A stretch of DNA of 64,000 bases from Ailurus styani. Its lineage: Eukaryota > Chordata > Mammalia > Carnivora > Ailuridae. The position numbers and the translations under genes were made by a program. The stretch lies in contig LNAC01000377.1 of assembly GCA_002007465.1 (NCBI GenBank), positions 458,595-522,594 of the forward strand. The letters run 5' to 3'. The notes under the pieces are model-generated. The model saw nothing but the letters and a program-made list of their open reading frames with translations, ran no database searches and had not been told where the DNA came from. Of this stretch, positions 10,545-20,039 are shown in pieces (the stretch's first letter is position 1; each line of letters starts with the position of its first letter).

Positions 10545-10915
10545 TTACTCAGCTCGCGCAGACACACTGCCGCCTTCGGAGACTCGCCGAGTCTCAGTTA
10601 CCGTTGCCCCCCGGGTATCGCGCTTCACGGCGATGAATGGGAACTGATTCTTGGAATAGAAATGCCATTTCCACAGGGCCTCGGTGGCGGCAGCGAACAC
10701 ATGAAGTTGGCGTTTGAAATGCACGGGCTTGGAGAGGAAGCCTGAGGGTGGCGCGGAGAGCACCCCAGCTCAGCCCTGAGCCTCACAGAGAACGGGGAAG
10801 CCTTTCATAAGCAGGCACTCCCGGAGCCCCGGGGACTCCTGGGGTCACGAGCGGAGCGAAACCTCAGCTACAGCTGTTGCGGGCACAGAGCCTTTTACCG
10901 GCAAATCGACCATGC
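10545..10915. promoter_or_regulatory. CpG-rich patch, possible small CpG island
   Basis: CpG is dense here relative to the flanks: about a dozen CpG in the first 90 bases (including 'ctcgcgc', 'tatcgcgc' and 'cacggcg') and about thirty across the patch. No repeat is recognised inside. A minus-strand frame (10545-10763, ATG-initiated) covers part of it but has no known domain. It could be an orphan CpG island, an enhancer or the promoter of a non-coding RNA; the sequence alone cannot decide. Confidence 0.5.
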
Positions 10916-10999
10916 TGTCTGGGAAACTCCAGAAGGAATAAATGCTTCACTTTCGTCCCCTTTTTGCCCACACCTTTTTCCCCAGCTGTCATTATTTGG

Positions 11000-11104
11000 T
11001 GTGAGTAGACCTCTGCATGCATTCTCTCATGAGACTCACAATGCTTACATGAGGCTGGTAGTTTTTTCCCATTTTATAGATAAGGAAGTTGAGACTCGGG
11101 AGAG
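11000..11104 (-). mobile_element. MIR, left part of a split copy
   Basis: Reverse MIR: 'cattttatagataaggaagttgaga' just before a (GT)n tract. Its continuation appears about 450 bases later, so a single MIR was interrupted by a later insertion. Confidence 0.7.
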
Positions 11105-11139
<35 letters not shown>

Positions 11140-11220
11140 TGTGTGTGTCTGTGTGTCTGTGTGTCTGTGTGTGTGTGTCTGTGTGTGTGTGTCTGTGTGT
11201 GTGTGTCTGTGTGTGTGTTG
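11105..11220. repeat. (GT)n compound microsatellite
   Basis: A long GT tract with regularly spaced 'tct' interruptions, giving a higher-order unit of about 8-12 bases in its right half. Directly visible. It sits at the left edge of the insert that splits the MIR. Confidence 0.95.
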
Positions 11221-11239
11221 TTCATCACTATTCCAATTC

Positions 11240-11562
11240 CCATTCCCACACACTCTATGAAGACAGGCACAGCCAGACAACCTTTAGCCAATAAAATGAG
11301 AGTGGAAGCGAGGGGGCTCATCTTAAGAACCAGTAACTGAGTCACCATGGCTGTTCCACGTTGCCTTGGTCATTGTAGAAGCAGTAAAGGAGCCTCCTAA
11401 ATCTGGGTTCCGGAGTCACTAGTATGAACGGAGCCTCCAGCAGACCTTTAATGAACAAGTAACATGAACCAGAGATAAACCTCTGTGATTTAAAGCCGCT
11501 CAGGCTTTGGAGCTGTTTGTTACTGCGGCATGACTCAGACTGCCCTGACTGACACAGGAACA
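11240..11562 (+). mobile_element. MLT1-like LTR 3' part, inserted in a MIR
   Basis: The terminal block 'gagataaacctctgtgattt', 'aaagccgctcaggctttgga', 'tttgttactgcggcatgac', 'ccctgactgacacag' is the forward 3' end of the LTR type seen in reverse at 3675. It ends where MIR sequence resumes. It is a solo LTR with no internal genes. The 5' boundary is unclear because of the adjoining (GT)n tract. Confidence 0.6.
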
Positions 11563-11672
11563 TTAGGTAATGCACCTAAAGTTACACAGCCTGGAGATGG
11601 AATCAGAAACCAAGTCTGTCTGACTTCAAAGCTTGTGCTCCATCCAATGCACAATTACACCACCTCCTTTCC
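11563..11672 (-). mobile_element. MIR, right part of the split copy
   Basis: 'ggtaatgcacctaaagttacacagc', 'ccaagtctgtctgacttcaaag' and 'cacaattacaccac' continue the reverse MIR from where the left part (ending at 11104) stops. Together they show that the LTR-like element inserted after the MIR. Confidence 0.7.
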
Positions 11673-11949
11673 TCCTAGCTCCCTAGTTCTCCACTCACTG
11701 CCTTCCCTATCCCAGCCTGCAGACTGAACGATGGTGTTCCAAGGGTACAACTCTCTCTCTCCACTCTATCTAGCAGAAAATACTTCCCTGCCTCCTGGAA
11801 ACTCTCCTGGGCTCCCCATGTTATTTTTAGAAGATACACCCGCAGGGAGAGGAGGAAGTGAATGAAGTCCCTCGGATGCAGAGCCCCAGCCATCCTCTTG
11901 TGCCCGCCCTCCATCCCATCTGGAGAGACCTTTCCCCTAAAACTCCAAC

Positions 11950-12330
11950 CTCACTGGTTGCTCCCTTGATGAAAACCACTTCACATATCCTCGTTGCCCT
12001 CTAGAGAGAGGCCTGGCTCTCAAGGCCGGCCATGAACTGGTTCCTGCTTCCTTTCCACTTTTTATTCCTGTCTGTCCTCCACGTGACCCCCTTGCACTGG
12101 CCAGCATCCATAAGCAACCTCTTCTCACCCAGACCTCCCAGGCACAAATGTAGAGGAGCCCCCTCCTCCCTGATCTCTGCCATCTGCTGCTGGTCACACA
12201 TACACATCAGTTGTCCCCTAGCTCCCTGTCCCCCCTCCCTCAAGGCAAGAATTACTCTGCATCCTCCCTATCTGTGCGTGCCCGCTCTCCCCCGACGCTG
12301 AGGCACTCAGACCACAGCTGACTTCCCTCT
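11950..12330 (+). mobile_element. Degenerate LINE-2 segment
   Basis: Weak but ordered L2-like phrases: 'ctcaaggccggccatgaactgg', 'ttgcactggccagcatcc' and so on. The overall pyrimidine-rich composition fits a decayed forward L2 3' region. Confidence 0.4.
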
Positions 12331-13989
12331 GCATCCCCAGTGACCCCACAAACCTGGCCCAGACAGAGAGAGGGCTTCTGACCTGGTGGCACAGGACGCC
12401 AGCAGGCAGCTACCTGAGGCCTGAGCTCCCACAGCAGACCAGAATGGGCATTTCTGCAATGTCCCCTCCACCTCCCTTGAACAAGATCCAGTGGAAACAA
12501 ACAAAAACAAGCAAAACGTGCTCTCTTCTCTAAGCCCCAGGCTGGCTCTCCCCGGCGATGTGCTTTCAAACATCATCTGCTTTCCGGCTCCAAGGTCTAT
12601 CTATCATCTTTGCCAGAATCTGTCCCTGCGGGGCCGTGGCACGAGAATAGTCAACATTTAACACAATCAGAGCTTGTTCCATCGTGGGGGTAGTGGGGGT
12701 GGGATGCTGGCAGGGCTGAGCACAACCGCCTACAGGCAGGATTTTCTCAGGAGACTCTCCTCCTCTACCCACCCCCCGCCCCCCGCATCCCTGTTTTCCT
12801 CTTATCAAGGAGGCAGGGCAGGACAAATGCAAACACTGGCTCCATTTGACTGCCCCCCTCTCCACTCTCCCAGGCCACACAACTCAGCCTCATTTAAGTG
12901 TTCTTACCTACCCATCACTACACAGCAGTCAGTGGCCAGGGACTGGGGAATATAGGTCATTTTCACTTCTTCATGCCTTGAGCAGCAACTGCTATACCTG
13001 AATATTCAGCTCATGGTGGAAAATCCTAACTTAAAGAAGCCCAGTGGAACTTGAGGCAGCCTGACATGTTTGGAAAGGGGGAGAGAAAGGAGAAAGACCA
13101 CAAAGGGACATAGAAGTTTGTTGTAAATGGGATCTACATTTAGGACCTCCCTTCAGGTTTCTGGCTTCCAACTTTTACTTAACGGCCAGGGCAGGAATGA
13201 CAGGTAAGTAATGGAGACCCAGTTCTAGATTCCTCTCCAGCGATATCCGTGTCCAGTGAAATCCTATTTCTGGACATGACCATGGCCAGGAGCATGCCCA
13301 GGGGCAATTCAGGCTAAGTATTGTGAAACGAAGGTAAGAGGAAGGATCAAGAGGAGCAGTGGCTGCTTCCTGGTATGTCCCACCATCTACTCTTTGCCTT
13401 TCCCGGGTGGACATGTCCCCGTCGTGCTGAATGGGTTATACACAAGCCACTGTTCTGTGGTCCCAGCAGCAGCCTCTGGATGCCCTCGTTGACCCTCTGT
13501 AAATGCTCCCCAACACGGGATTGAGACCTTCGCAAAACTGCTTCTTACAGGTGCCCAGTTTGGGAGTACAGAGAAAGAGCAAAACCATGACTAAGCACGT
13601 GCTATTCCCAACTTGCCATGAAAACGAAGGTTCCAGCCACTCCACTCCAGGCGGCACTGAGCCCCCTGATGCTTGGAGAGAGGGTGGCATTCCCCTGACC
13701 CACCCAGGAACAGGCTGATGGACTGAGATGAATTCATTTTTCCTCCCAAATACAGAGACAAGTGCTTACAAACTGAAAAAAAAATTGATGCTCTGTCTGC
13801 AAATGAAGTTATTCAATTTCTAACGGCCTCATTCTCTTAGCGTGCTCCTCGCAGTTTTAGGGTAAATAACATTTGTTTTCTACCTACACAAATGTGAAAA
13901 TATTTCTGGCACTCTGAAAGCTCCACATTTGGGTATTTGCACCGAGTTCCATTTCTGTAAGCATTTGCCAAGGCAGCATTGGCCCTGAT
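12331..13989. other. Unique DNA; right end looks constrained
   Basis: No gene or clear repeat. The last part (13740-13985) has AT-rich text with phrases like 'gaagttattcaatttctaacgg' and 'attctcttagcg'. It lacks repeat similarity and has the look of a conserved non-coding element. That is a composition impression, not an alignment. Confidence 0.4.
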
Positions 13990-14240
13990 ACCTGGCAGTT
14001 GGCTAACGTTCCTTGAGTACTTAGCATGTGCCAGGCATTTTTACACGTACAATCTCATTTAATCCCCTGAATGGAACATTAAACCTTCATTTAAACCCTC
14101 TGAGGGGATATTACCCCCACTTCACAGACGAGGAAGCTGAGGCTCAGAGAGGTGAGAGGCTTGCCCAAAGACACACAGGCTTTCCCCAAAGCCATGCCCT
14201 TTCTCCAGCCGCTGTCACACTGAGACTGCAGGACCCTGGA
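13990..14240 (-). mobile_element. MIRb-type SINE, near full length
   Basis: Reverse MIR in order: 'ccttgagtacttagcatgtgccaggca', 'acaatctcatttaatcccc', 'cccacttcacagacgaggaagctgaggctcagagaggtgag' and 'cttgcccaaagacacacagg'. Well preserved. Confidence 0.88.
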
Positions 14241-14314
14241 AGGGGGTTAGCCAGCAACAACTTGAGTTGCTGGTGAGCCATCAGAGTCCTGCTCAGTCCT
14301 TGCAGAAAATGCTT

Positions 14315-14342
14315 ACGAATGAACGAACAAACGAACGAACAA
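14315..14342. repeat. (GAAC)n short tandem repeat
   Basis: A run of 'gaac'/'gaat'/'aaac' tetranucleotides, directly visible. Confidence 0.85.
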
Positions 14343-14524
14343 ATTGCACAAATCACTGCCACTTAGGTCACATACTCCAGCATTCTCCTTCTCTGACCCT
14401 GCTCTGGGATCCCTGGACACAAGACCTCCTCCCAAGTCATGTCCCTCACCCCATAGCCACATGTGGTTACACAGGACACAGGATCTGAGCGTCAACAGCC
14501 CCATGAGGAGGAAAGTTCTGAAGA

Positions 14525-14593
14525 ACTACCTCTATTCCTTGGGAATAGAGTCATTTGTGACTACCTCTATTCCCTGGGAATAGTTCATTTGTG
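14525..14593. repeat. 35-bp tandem duplication
   Basis: Unit 1 at 14525-14559 and unit 2 at 14560-14593 are near-identical, with one substitution (t to c) and a one- or two-base length/sequence change ('tagagtc' versus 'tagttc'). Unit 1 contains a perfect inverted repeat, 'ctctattcc' against 'ggaatagag', with a two-base spacer. It is likely a local slippage or repair duplication. Confidence 0.9.
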
Positions 14594-14714
14594 CATGTGT
14601 GAATGCCAGTGCCCAGGGCAACCACGACCACCCAGACCCCGTGACAGCACTCCACAGCCCCACGAGCTCCTCCAGCCGTGACCTTGACCATCACCACAGC
14701 CTCAGCTAGCAGGC

Positions 14715-14815
14715 TAGGAGGGGTTCCCATTGGAACAAAGGGAACCAGACTCAGAGAGGGAAATCACAACTGGATTCCTGATGCCAGGCCTAGTGCTCAT
14801 TCCTTTGCCTTATGA
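14715..14815 (-). mobile_element. MIR-like fragment
   Basis: 'ttcccattggaacaaagggaaccagactcagagaggg', then 'ggattcctgatgccaggcctagtgctcattcc', follow the reverse MIR order but are decayed, and the 'cttgcccaaggtcacac' block is lost. Confidence 0.45.
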
Positions 14816-15992
14816 TTTCAAGCACCCTCTTTTCTGACTACCAAAATCATGGCCATCTGCTTACTTGAGGCCCTGGTTTGCAAGTAGGTTTTGTTTTGAA
14901 AGAACAGGAAGGAGTGTGTGATTGAGGAGTAATGTTTGCTATGAGCCAAAGTAGGAGCCACACTATAGGTGAAGTGTATTTATGAATCATTCCCCAGACC
15001 CCAACTAATATGCCTTTTCCTCTTTAAAACAAAACCATCTTGAAACTACCTTCTTTTTACTGTCTCAATAAAATTTTCTGACTTAATGGCCAGAACTTGA
15101 GAAATTTCACCTGAATGCTACCTGGGAAGGCAGAGTCTGATAAACAATTTAACATAGGCTTCAAGATTGCAAGGGGAGTGTTTAATTTGCTCAAGAGACA
15201 CACTGTCCTCAAGGACTCCAGTCCATTAGCTTTTGTCCAACTAATGACAAGTGAGTTTTCTATATTCATTAAAGCAGACTTGGGATTTGGCTTGAGGGGC
15301 AGTGAACTGAAGAGGAAATAGCACTGGACTCAGGAGGGATGTTCTTGATTACTTGCTGTACGTTTTGAAAAAGAATAAAACGGTGTTTTCTAAAATCCTT
15401 TTAAGTCAGTTTTTTCTCTGATACAGGTTTTCATCTTCCGGTGAAAACCAGGGGTCTGCCCCGAACAACCCTAACTGAAGCCAGCTCCACTCAGCTCAGG
15501 TCACGTCGCCAGCCGCCCCCATCCGCTCCCACCGGGCTGCGCTGGCAGAGGCGGAAATGGGAGTGGCCCAGCTTGCCCTCGGAGGGCTCACAGTCTAAGG
15601 AGGCACCGGCAGGTGATGAGCACCTGCGGGTCACCATCACTGATGCCCTAAGCCCCTGTCTCCCCTGCCCCGGCTCGCAGAACCCACCTTATCTCAGCAC
15701 CACAGACATTCATAGGGATGCTGCTAGGTGCCAGGAGTCTTGAAAAAAAAATTAAAAATTAAAAGGCAGAAAATGTCCCCATACCCTGCTCTATCCCTGC
15801 ACTTCTGTTTTGGCCACCCCATAGGTGATGGAATCTGGGTTACCCCCTGATCTCCCTGCTAGGAATAACTCCCCAAACGCCACAGAATAAGGTCAGAAGG
15901 CTTCCGAAGCTGCTGCTAGTCCAATGGCATCTTTGTGTCAATTAGGAAAGAGCCCTGTATTGGTAGGAGACAGATGGCCCATTCAAAAGAGT
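14816..15992. other. Unique DNA with a CpG-bearing patch
   Basis: No exon is recognised. The segment 15440-15700 is GC-rich with some CpG and one ATG-led frame of 100 codons that has no domain and includes an L2-like reverse phrase ('cttgccctcggagggctcacagtctaagg', about 15575-15605). Treated as non-coding. Confidence 0.4.
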
Positions 15993-16038
15993 GACTGGAG
16001 AGAGTTTAATGAAGAAATTGTTTATTAAGAAAAACCAG
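15993..16038 (+). repeat. 46-bp flank duplicated across an N join (copy 1)
   Basis: Identical to 16193-16238. The end of this block, 'aagaaaaaccag' (16027-16038), is the target site that recurs after the LINE-1 at 16974-16985. The second copy directly follows a single N, so the duplication is best read as an unmerged contig overlap. Confidence 0.95.
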
Positions 16039-16191
16039 GGCGCCTGGGTGGCTCAGTGGGTTAAAGCCTCTGCTTTCGGCCCAGGTCATGATCTCAGGGT
16101 CCTGGGATCGAGGCCCGCATCGGGCTCTCTGCTTGGCGGGGAGCCTGCTTCCCCCTCTCTCTCTCTGCCTGCCTCTCTGCCTCCTTGTGAT
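16039..16191 (+). mobile_element. CAN SINE cut short at a contig join
   Basis: Musteloid-type head and body ('gggttaaagcctctgc', 'gggatcgaggccc') running to 'cctccttgtgat'. It stops at an N where other copies continue with a CT tract and 'aataaaatcttt' tail. Loss of the tail is therefore attributed to assembly, not biology. It begins immediately after 'aagaaaaaccag'. Confidence 0.93.
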
Positions 16192-16192
16192 N
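16192..16192. other. Single-N assembly join 1
   Basis: An isolated N. Sequence to its right restarts 46 bases that already occur before the SINE, the signature of two contigs placed end to end without removing their overlap. Confidence 0.95.
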
Positions 16193-16238
16193 GACTGGAG
16201 AGAGTTTAATGAAGAAATTGTTTATTAAGAAAAACCAG
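16193..16238 (+). repeat. 46-bp flank, copy 2
   Basis: Exact repeat of 15993-16038, this time leading into LINE-1 sequence instead of the SINE. The two copies therefore represent either two alleles or two orderings of the same locus. Confidence 0.95.
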
Positions 16239-16331
16239 CACATGGAGCAGCCACTCTGGAAAGTAGCACGGAGGGTCCTCAAAAAGTTGAAAATACAGCT
16301 ACCCTATGACCCAGCAATTGCACTACTGGGT
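16235..16331 (+). repeat. 97-bp duplicated LINE-1 segment (copy 1)
   Basis: Repeated at 16333-16429 with one difference: c at 16269 against t at 16367. It ends at the second N. Again the mark of unmerged overlapping contigs, with a single-base allelic or read error difference. Confidence 0.95.
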
Positions 16332-16332
16332 N
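16332..16332. other. Single-N assembly join 2
   Basis: Second isolated N, 140 bases after the first. The next 97 bases restart sequence already present. Confidence 0.95.
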
Positions 16333-16429
16333 CCAGCACATGGAGCAGCCACTCTGGAAAGTAGCATGGAGGGTCCTCAAAAAGTTGAAAATACAGCTAC
16401 CCTATGACCCAGCAATTGCACTACTGGGT
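16333..16429 (+). repeat. 97-bp duplicated LINE-1 segment (copy 2)
   Basis: Second copy of 16235-16331. It continues without interruption into the rest of the LINE-1, so this is probably the contig with correct onward sequence. Confidence 0.95.
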
Positions 16430-16985
16430 ATTTACCCTAAAGATACAGATGTAGTGATCCAAAGGGGCATGTGCACCCCAACGTTTATAGCAGCAATGTC
16501 CACAATAGCCAAATTATGGAAAGAGCCTAGATGTCCATCAACAGATGGAGAAAGAAGACATGGTATATATGGAATACGATGCAGCCATCAAAAAAAAAAA
16601 ACCAAAATCTTGCCACTTGCTATAATGCAGATGGAACTAGAGGGTATTAGGCTAAGCAAATTAAGTCAATCAGAGAAAGACAATTACCATATGATCTCTC
16701 TGATATGAGGAATTTGAGAGGCAGGGTGGGGGGTTGTGGTGGGTAGGGAGGAAAAATGAAACAAGATGGGATCGGGAAGGAGACAAACCATAAGAGACTC
16801 TTAATCTCAGGAAACAAGCTGAGGGTTGCTGGGGGTGGACAGCTGGGTGATGGACATTGGGGAGGGTATGTGCAATGGTGAGCACTGTGAAATGTGTAAG
16901 CCTGATGATTCGCAGACCTGTATCCCTGGAGCAAATAATACATTATATGTTAATTACAGAAAAAAGAATAAAAAAGAAAAACCAG

Positions 16986-17904
16986 CACGTGATGGTGAAA
17001 CACCATGGCAACAGAGGGGAGCCATTACCGCTGTTGGGCCACAAGGGTCGGCAGGAGAAAACAGTCATGAAAATCCCACCAGAGCTGCATCTCTAGTAAG
17101 GGGTACCTAACAGGAGCAGAGGCCCCTGATAGAGGGACACAGCCCCCACCAAGCCAGCAGAGGAATAAATACCCCTGCCTCTCTCTGTCTGCCAGCACCC
17201 CCCACCCCACCTCTTTTTGGTGCCTCCTGCTGGCTACCTAAGAAGAGAGGCAGTAAGCAGCCTGGTGGATGCAGGCCATAGACTCTGGCCTTCCAGGGCA
17301 CAGAGGAGGAGGAGAAGGGCCAACAGAAGATCTGGGCACAGAGATGGCCAGTGGAGTGCACCTTCCTCCACACATTTGCTGCCATCTCCCGGAATGTCAT
17401 GAGACACATTCTGATCTGTGATGACCACGTAGACAGTGGGCCTGAAGTTGGTCCATGTGACCATCAGTGGTCACCCTACTGTCATCAGATCTGATCCCAG
17501 GTCTCACTCTTGCCCCCAAACAGCCCACGCTCTGGCTCCCCAAACAACCCGAACAGAAGTCCTGGCTCCCCCAGAAGGCTTCATGGCTCCCTCCTCTACA
17601 GCCTCCTCCCCAACAGCCCTGAACATCTGGTCCAGAGCCAGGGAAAATGCTGTCTCCTCCTTGCAGCCTGCCTGATCCCACCAACTGGAAGCCAAGTCTG
17701 CTTCCTCAGGGATCCTCGCAGAACCTCCCCTATGCTGCTTCCTCAGCGAGTCAATACCCTGGGACTTGTCCATCCCTGAATTCACCCTGAGCGCCCTCCG
17801 ACAGCCAGTGCTGTCCCCGATGAAAGCACCTGAGAGGCTGATGGCCACGTGCCACAGTGGCTCAGATTCCAAAAGATGGGGCATGAAGCCTGGGTCCACC
17901 CTCC
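16986..17904. other. Mostly unique DNA with an LTR-like patch
   Basis: Around 17150-17350 phrases such as 'tttttggtgcctcctgctggctacc', 'gatgcaggccatagactc' and 'ccagggcacagaggaggagg' recall an old LTR or L1M 3' region, too uncertain for a separate call. The remainder is pyrimidine-rich unique DNA. A CTCF-like core on the minus strand (17219-17233) lies in the patch. Confidence 0.4.
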
Positions 17905-18045
17905 ACTCGCCTGCAGTTTTGGACAAATTACTTCACATTTCTGAGCCTCAGTCTCCCCACCCCGCCCATGAGAACAATAAGCCCTACTTCAGGGCTGCAG
18001 TGAGAATTCAACGAGACTGTGTATGTGGCGCTCACTAAATGACGG
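17905..18045 (+). mobile_element. MIR SINE
   Basis: 'gttttggacaaattacttcacatttctgagcctcagtctcccc' and 'gggctgcagtgagaattcaacgag' are the forward MIR core and 3' part. Confidence 0.8.
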
Positions 18046-18049
18046 CCTT

Positions 18050-18150
18050 CCTTTTCTTCCCCCAATCGACTGGAGGTTCTTCGAGAGCACATCGGGTCCG
18101 TCCTGACCCAGCCTGGCTCTCAGAGTAGGCCTGGCACTCGGGGGAGGGGT
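18050..18150 (+). mobile_element. LINE-2 3' terminus
   Basis: 'cgactggaggttcttcgagagcaca', 'ggtccgtcctgacccagcctgg' and 'aggcctggcact' run in the order of the L2 3' terminal segment. Confidence 0.55.
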
Positions 18151-18260
18151 CGTATAGTCAGGAATACAATCCTTAGGGAATCTCTGCTCCCAACCTGTGT
18201 GACCTTGGGCAAATTACTTGGCCTCTCTGTGCTCTGTCTACTCACCTTTAAAACAAGTAA
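18150..18260 (+). mobile_element. MIR SINE fragment
   Basis: 'cctgtgtgaccttgggcaaattacttggcctctctgtgctctg' is a close match to the MIR core. Confidence 0.85.
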
Positions 18261-18284
18261 CAGATCCAGTTGTGGCGTTCCTGG

Positions 18285-18395
18285 CTACTACCTATGTGGG
18301 GCTTTGTGGGGCCGGGCACTGCTTTAAGTGTATGAGGTATATGAACTCGTCCAATCCCGAAACCACACTAGTTGGTAACATGGTAGTCTTTTGCT
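18285..18395 (-). mobile_element. MIR SINE fragment, reverse
   Basis: 'gggccgggcactgctttaagtgtatgagg', then 'aactcgtccaatcccgaaaccac', follows the reverse MIR ('gccaggcactgttctaagtgctttac..aactcatttaatcctcac'). Confidence 0.65.
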
Positions 18396-18748
18396 GCTCA
18401 CCAAATACTTCCAGTTCTCCTTCTGGGCACTCAGTAGGGTTACAAATGACCCCCAATCCTTGGAGTAAGAGGCAGCCACATGAGTCACTTTAGCCAGTGA
18501 AACGTAGGCAGCGGTACCATCCACCAATTCTAGGACGAGGCCTCACAAGACAGAGCGTGATCCACTCTCTCACCCTCTGTCAAGAGACCGGTAGTGTTCC
18601 TTCCACGTGATGGCTGTTCTGCTAGTCTGGGCCGCAGGGTGACAGTGACAATCGCACAGATTGACCCAGGAGGGACTTGCAGTGTCACTGGGGACACCTG
18701 AGAGGTGCTCATTACCACAGCATAAGTTAGCTGACCCTGGCTAATGCC
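18396..18748 (+). mobile_element. MLT1-like LTR
   Basis: Begins near 'gctgctcaccaaatacttccagttctcc' and ends with 'ttaccacagcataagttagctgaccctggctaatgc', the same 3' end type as the LTR at 11240. It contains 'ccttccacgtgatggctgttctgc' as in that family. It is a solo LTR remnant, non-coding. Confidence 0.55.
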
Positions 18749-19474
18749 TATGGAGCCTGTTGTTCCCATTTCCCGGTGAGGACACAGTATCTGTGTCACG
18801 GAGAAGACTGGAGATGACAGCAGTCTATGTAAACTAGCACACGGTAAGCCCTCAGGACACACTGGCTGTGACAGACACAGACATAGGCGTCGATACAAAC
18901 ACGGACACAGCTCACGGCTCCAGGGAACAGCTTCGGGCGGGCCCAGACTGGAGGGAAGGCCACGGTCTCCACGAGCACATTTCTGCTGCTCCACCACAGG
19001 CCAGAGACTGGAAATCAGCATCCTCAGCAAATGCCAACCCTTCCCTTGGTTCTTCTTGTCTGTCTGGCCATCGACCTTGACTCATTAGCAATTGCTCCTG
19101 GCTGGCATGTGAGATGGCAGCCATAGATTTTCTTTCCTTCTGGGTTAGATTTCTGGCTATCAGTGGGCAAGTATCTGTCCCCTCCAACTCCCCTGCACCT
19201 GGCAGACGCTGGAAGCGCTGGGAGGCTCAGGAGTGCCGCGACACCCCGGAAGGGGCAGGTGCCCCCGGGCGCCTCTCCAGGCCCACGCCCTCTGATCACC
19301 CGCATCATGTCCCCATCAGCTCCAACTGAAAAAGGGTAACATGATTGAGCATTCTAGCTGTACAATGCTCCCCAGTTTAGGATAAAAACATTTTCCTTTT
19401 CTTTATACTCAATACTCCCTGGCCACTGGACACAATCCTGGGCTGATACTGCTGTCCCCACCACCTCACCATTT
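18749..19474. other. Unique DNA
   Basis: No gene or clear repeat. CpG rises around 19215-19275 but is too short to call an island. A minus-strand frame near 18530-19030 crosses the neighbouring LTR and is rejected. Confidence 0.4.
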
Positions 19475-19735
19475 TAATAACAACAACGGCGATAATAATA
19501 GTGAACCTTTTGAGTGTTTACTCTGTGCCAGGCCTATGCTAAGCGCTTTACGTGCATTATTCCATTTTATCCTCCCAAAAAGTATGCGAGAAAGGGGTTA
19601 GGGGTTATCGATCTTACAGATGAAGAAACTGAGGCATAGGGAGGTTGCAACAGAACTGAAAACAAAGCTAGAAAATGGTAGAAGCCAGGATTCAAAGCCA
19701 GGTCCATCTGGCTCCAGAACCTCCTTGCCCTAACG
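19475..19735 (-). mobile_element. MIR SINE, near full length
   Basis: Reverse MIR throughout: 'gataataatagtgaacc', 'ctgtgccaggcctatgctaagcgctttacg', 'cttacagatgaagaaactgaggcatagggagg', 'ccaggattcaaagccaggtccatctggctcc'. Almost the whole consensus is represented. Confidence 0.92.
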
Positions 19736-19769
19736 GTAGTGGGTACAAAGGGTTGTGAGGCAGAGATGA

Positions 19770-19905
19770 GAAAGCTGGTATCTCATTTATTCCTCGTAAC
19801 AGCCTTGTAAGGTGGGCCTTCTCATTTTACGTTGCAAACGGAGCTGCTGAAAACCAGAGACATGAGCAGTGTGTACAAGGTCACACGGCAGGCAAGGGGG
19901 CGAGA
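19770..19905 (-). mobile_element. MIR SINE fragment
   Basis: 'tctcatttattcctcgtaacagccttgtaaggtggg', 'cattttacgttgcaaacggagctgctgaaa' and 'caaggtcacacggcagg' are reverse MIR in order. Confidence 0.75.
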
Positions 19906-20039
19906 AGTCATTCCATAGCACATAGGTACTGAAGCCTCCTCTACACAGGAAGTCACTAGTCATTGCCAGAGGAAATAGGCTTGTAATGCAGAAGGGTACC
20001 ATAGCCAATAACACACTTAAGGGGACATAAGCAGAGTCT

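Larger units (their letters stand above)
16239..16973 (+). mobile_element. Young LINE-1 3' end (carnivore type), 5'-truncated
   Basis: ORF2 C-terminus and 3' UTR of a recent carnivore L1. The frame beginning at 16340 encodes a typical ORF2 end with 'YDPAIALLGIYP' and 'QKKKTKILPLAIMQMELEG'-like segments (the A-run near 16590 disturbs the frame), then a G-rich 3' UTR and an A-rich tail at 16951-16975. The true element is about 640 bases, because 16235-16331 is repeated at 16333-16429 across an N. The 12-base target-site duplication 'aagaaaaaccag' lies at 16027-16038 (again at 16227-16238) and 16974-16985. Confidence 0.93.

Noticed and set aside
14318..14342. Possible CRISPR-like or direct-repeat array
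   Set aside because: Only a (GAAC)n tetranucleotide tract. No spacer-repeat structure exists anywhere in the window, which is vertebrate DNA.
16192..16332. True biological tandem duplication of the SINE/LINE-1 flanks
   Set aside because: Both duplications begin exactly at an N and are almost identical, so an assembly origin is far simpler.
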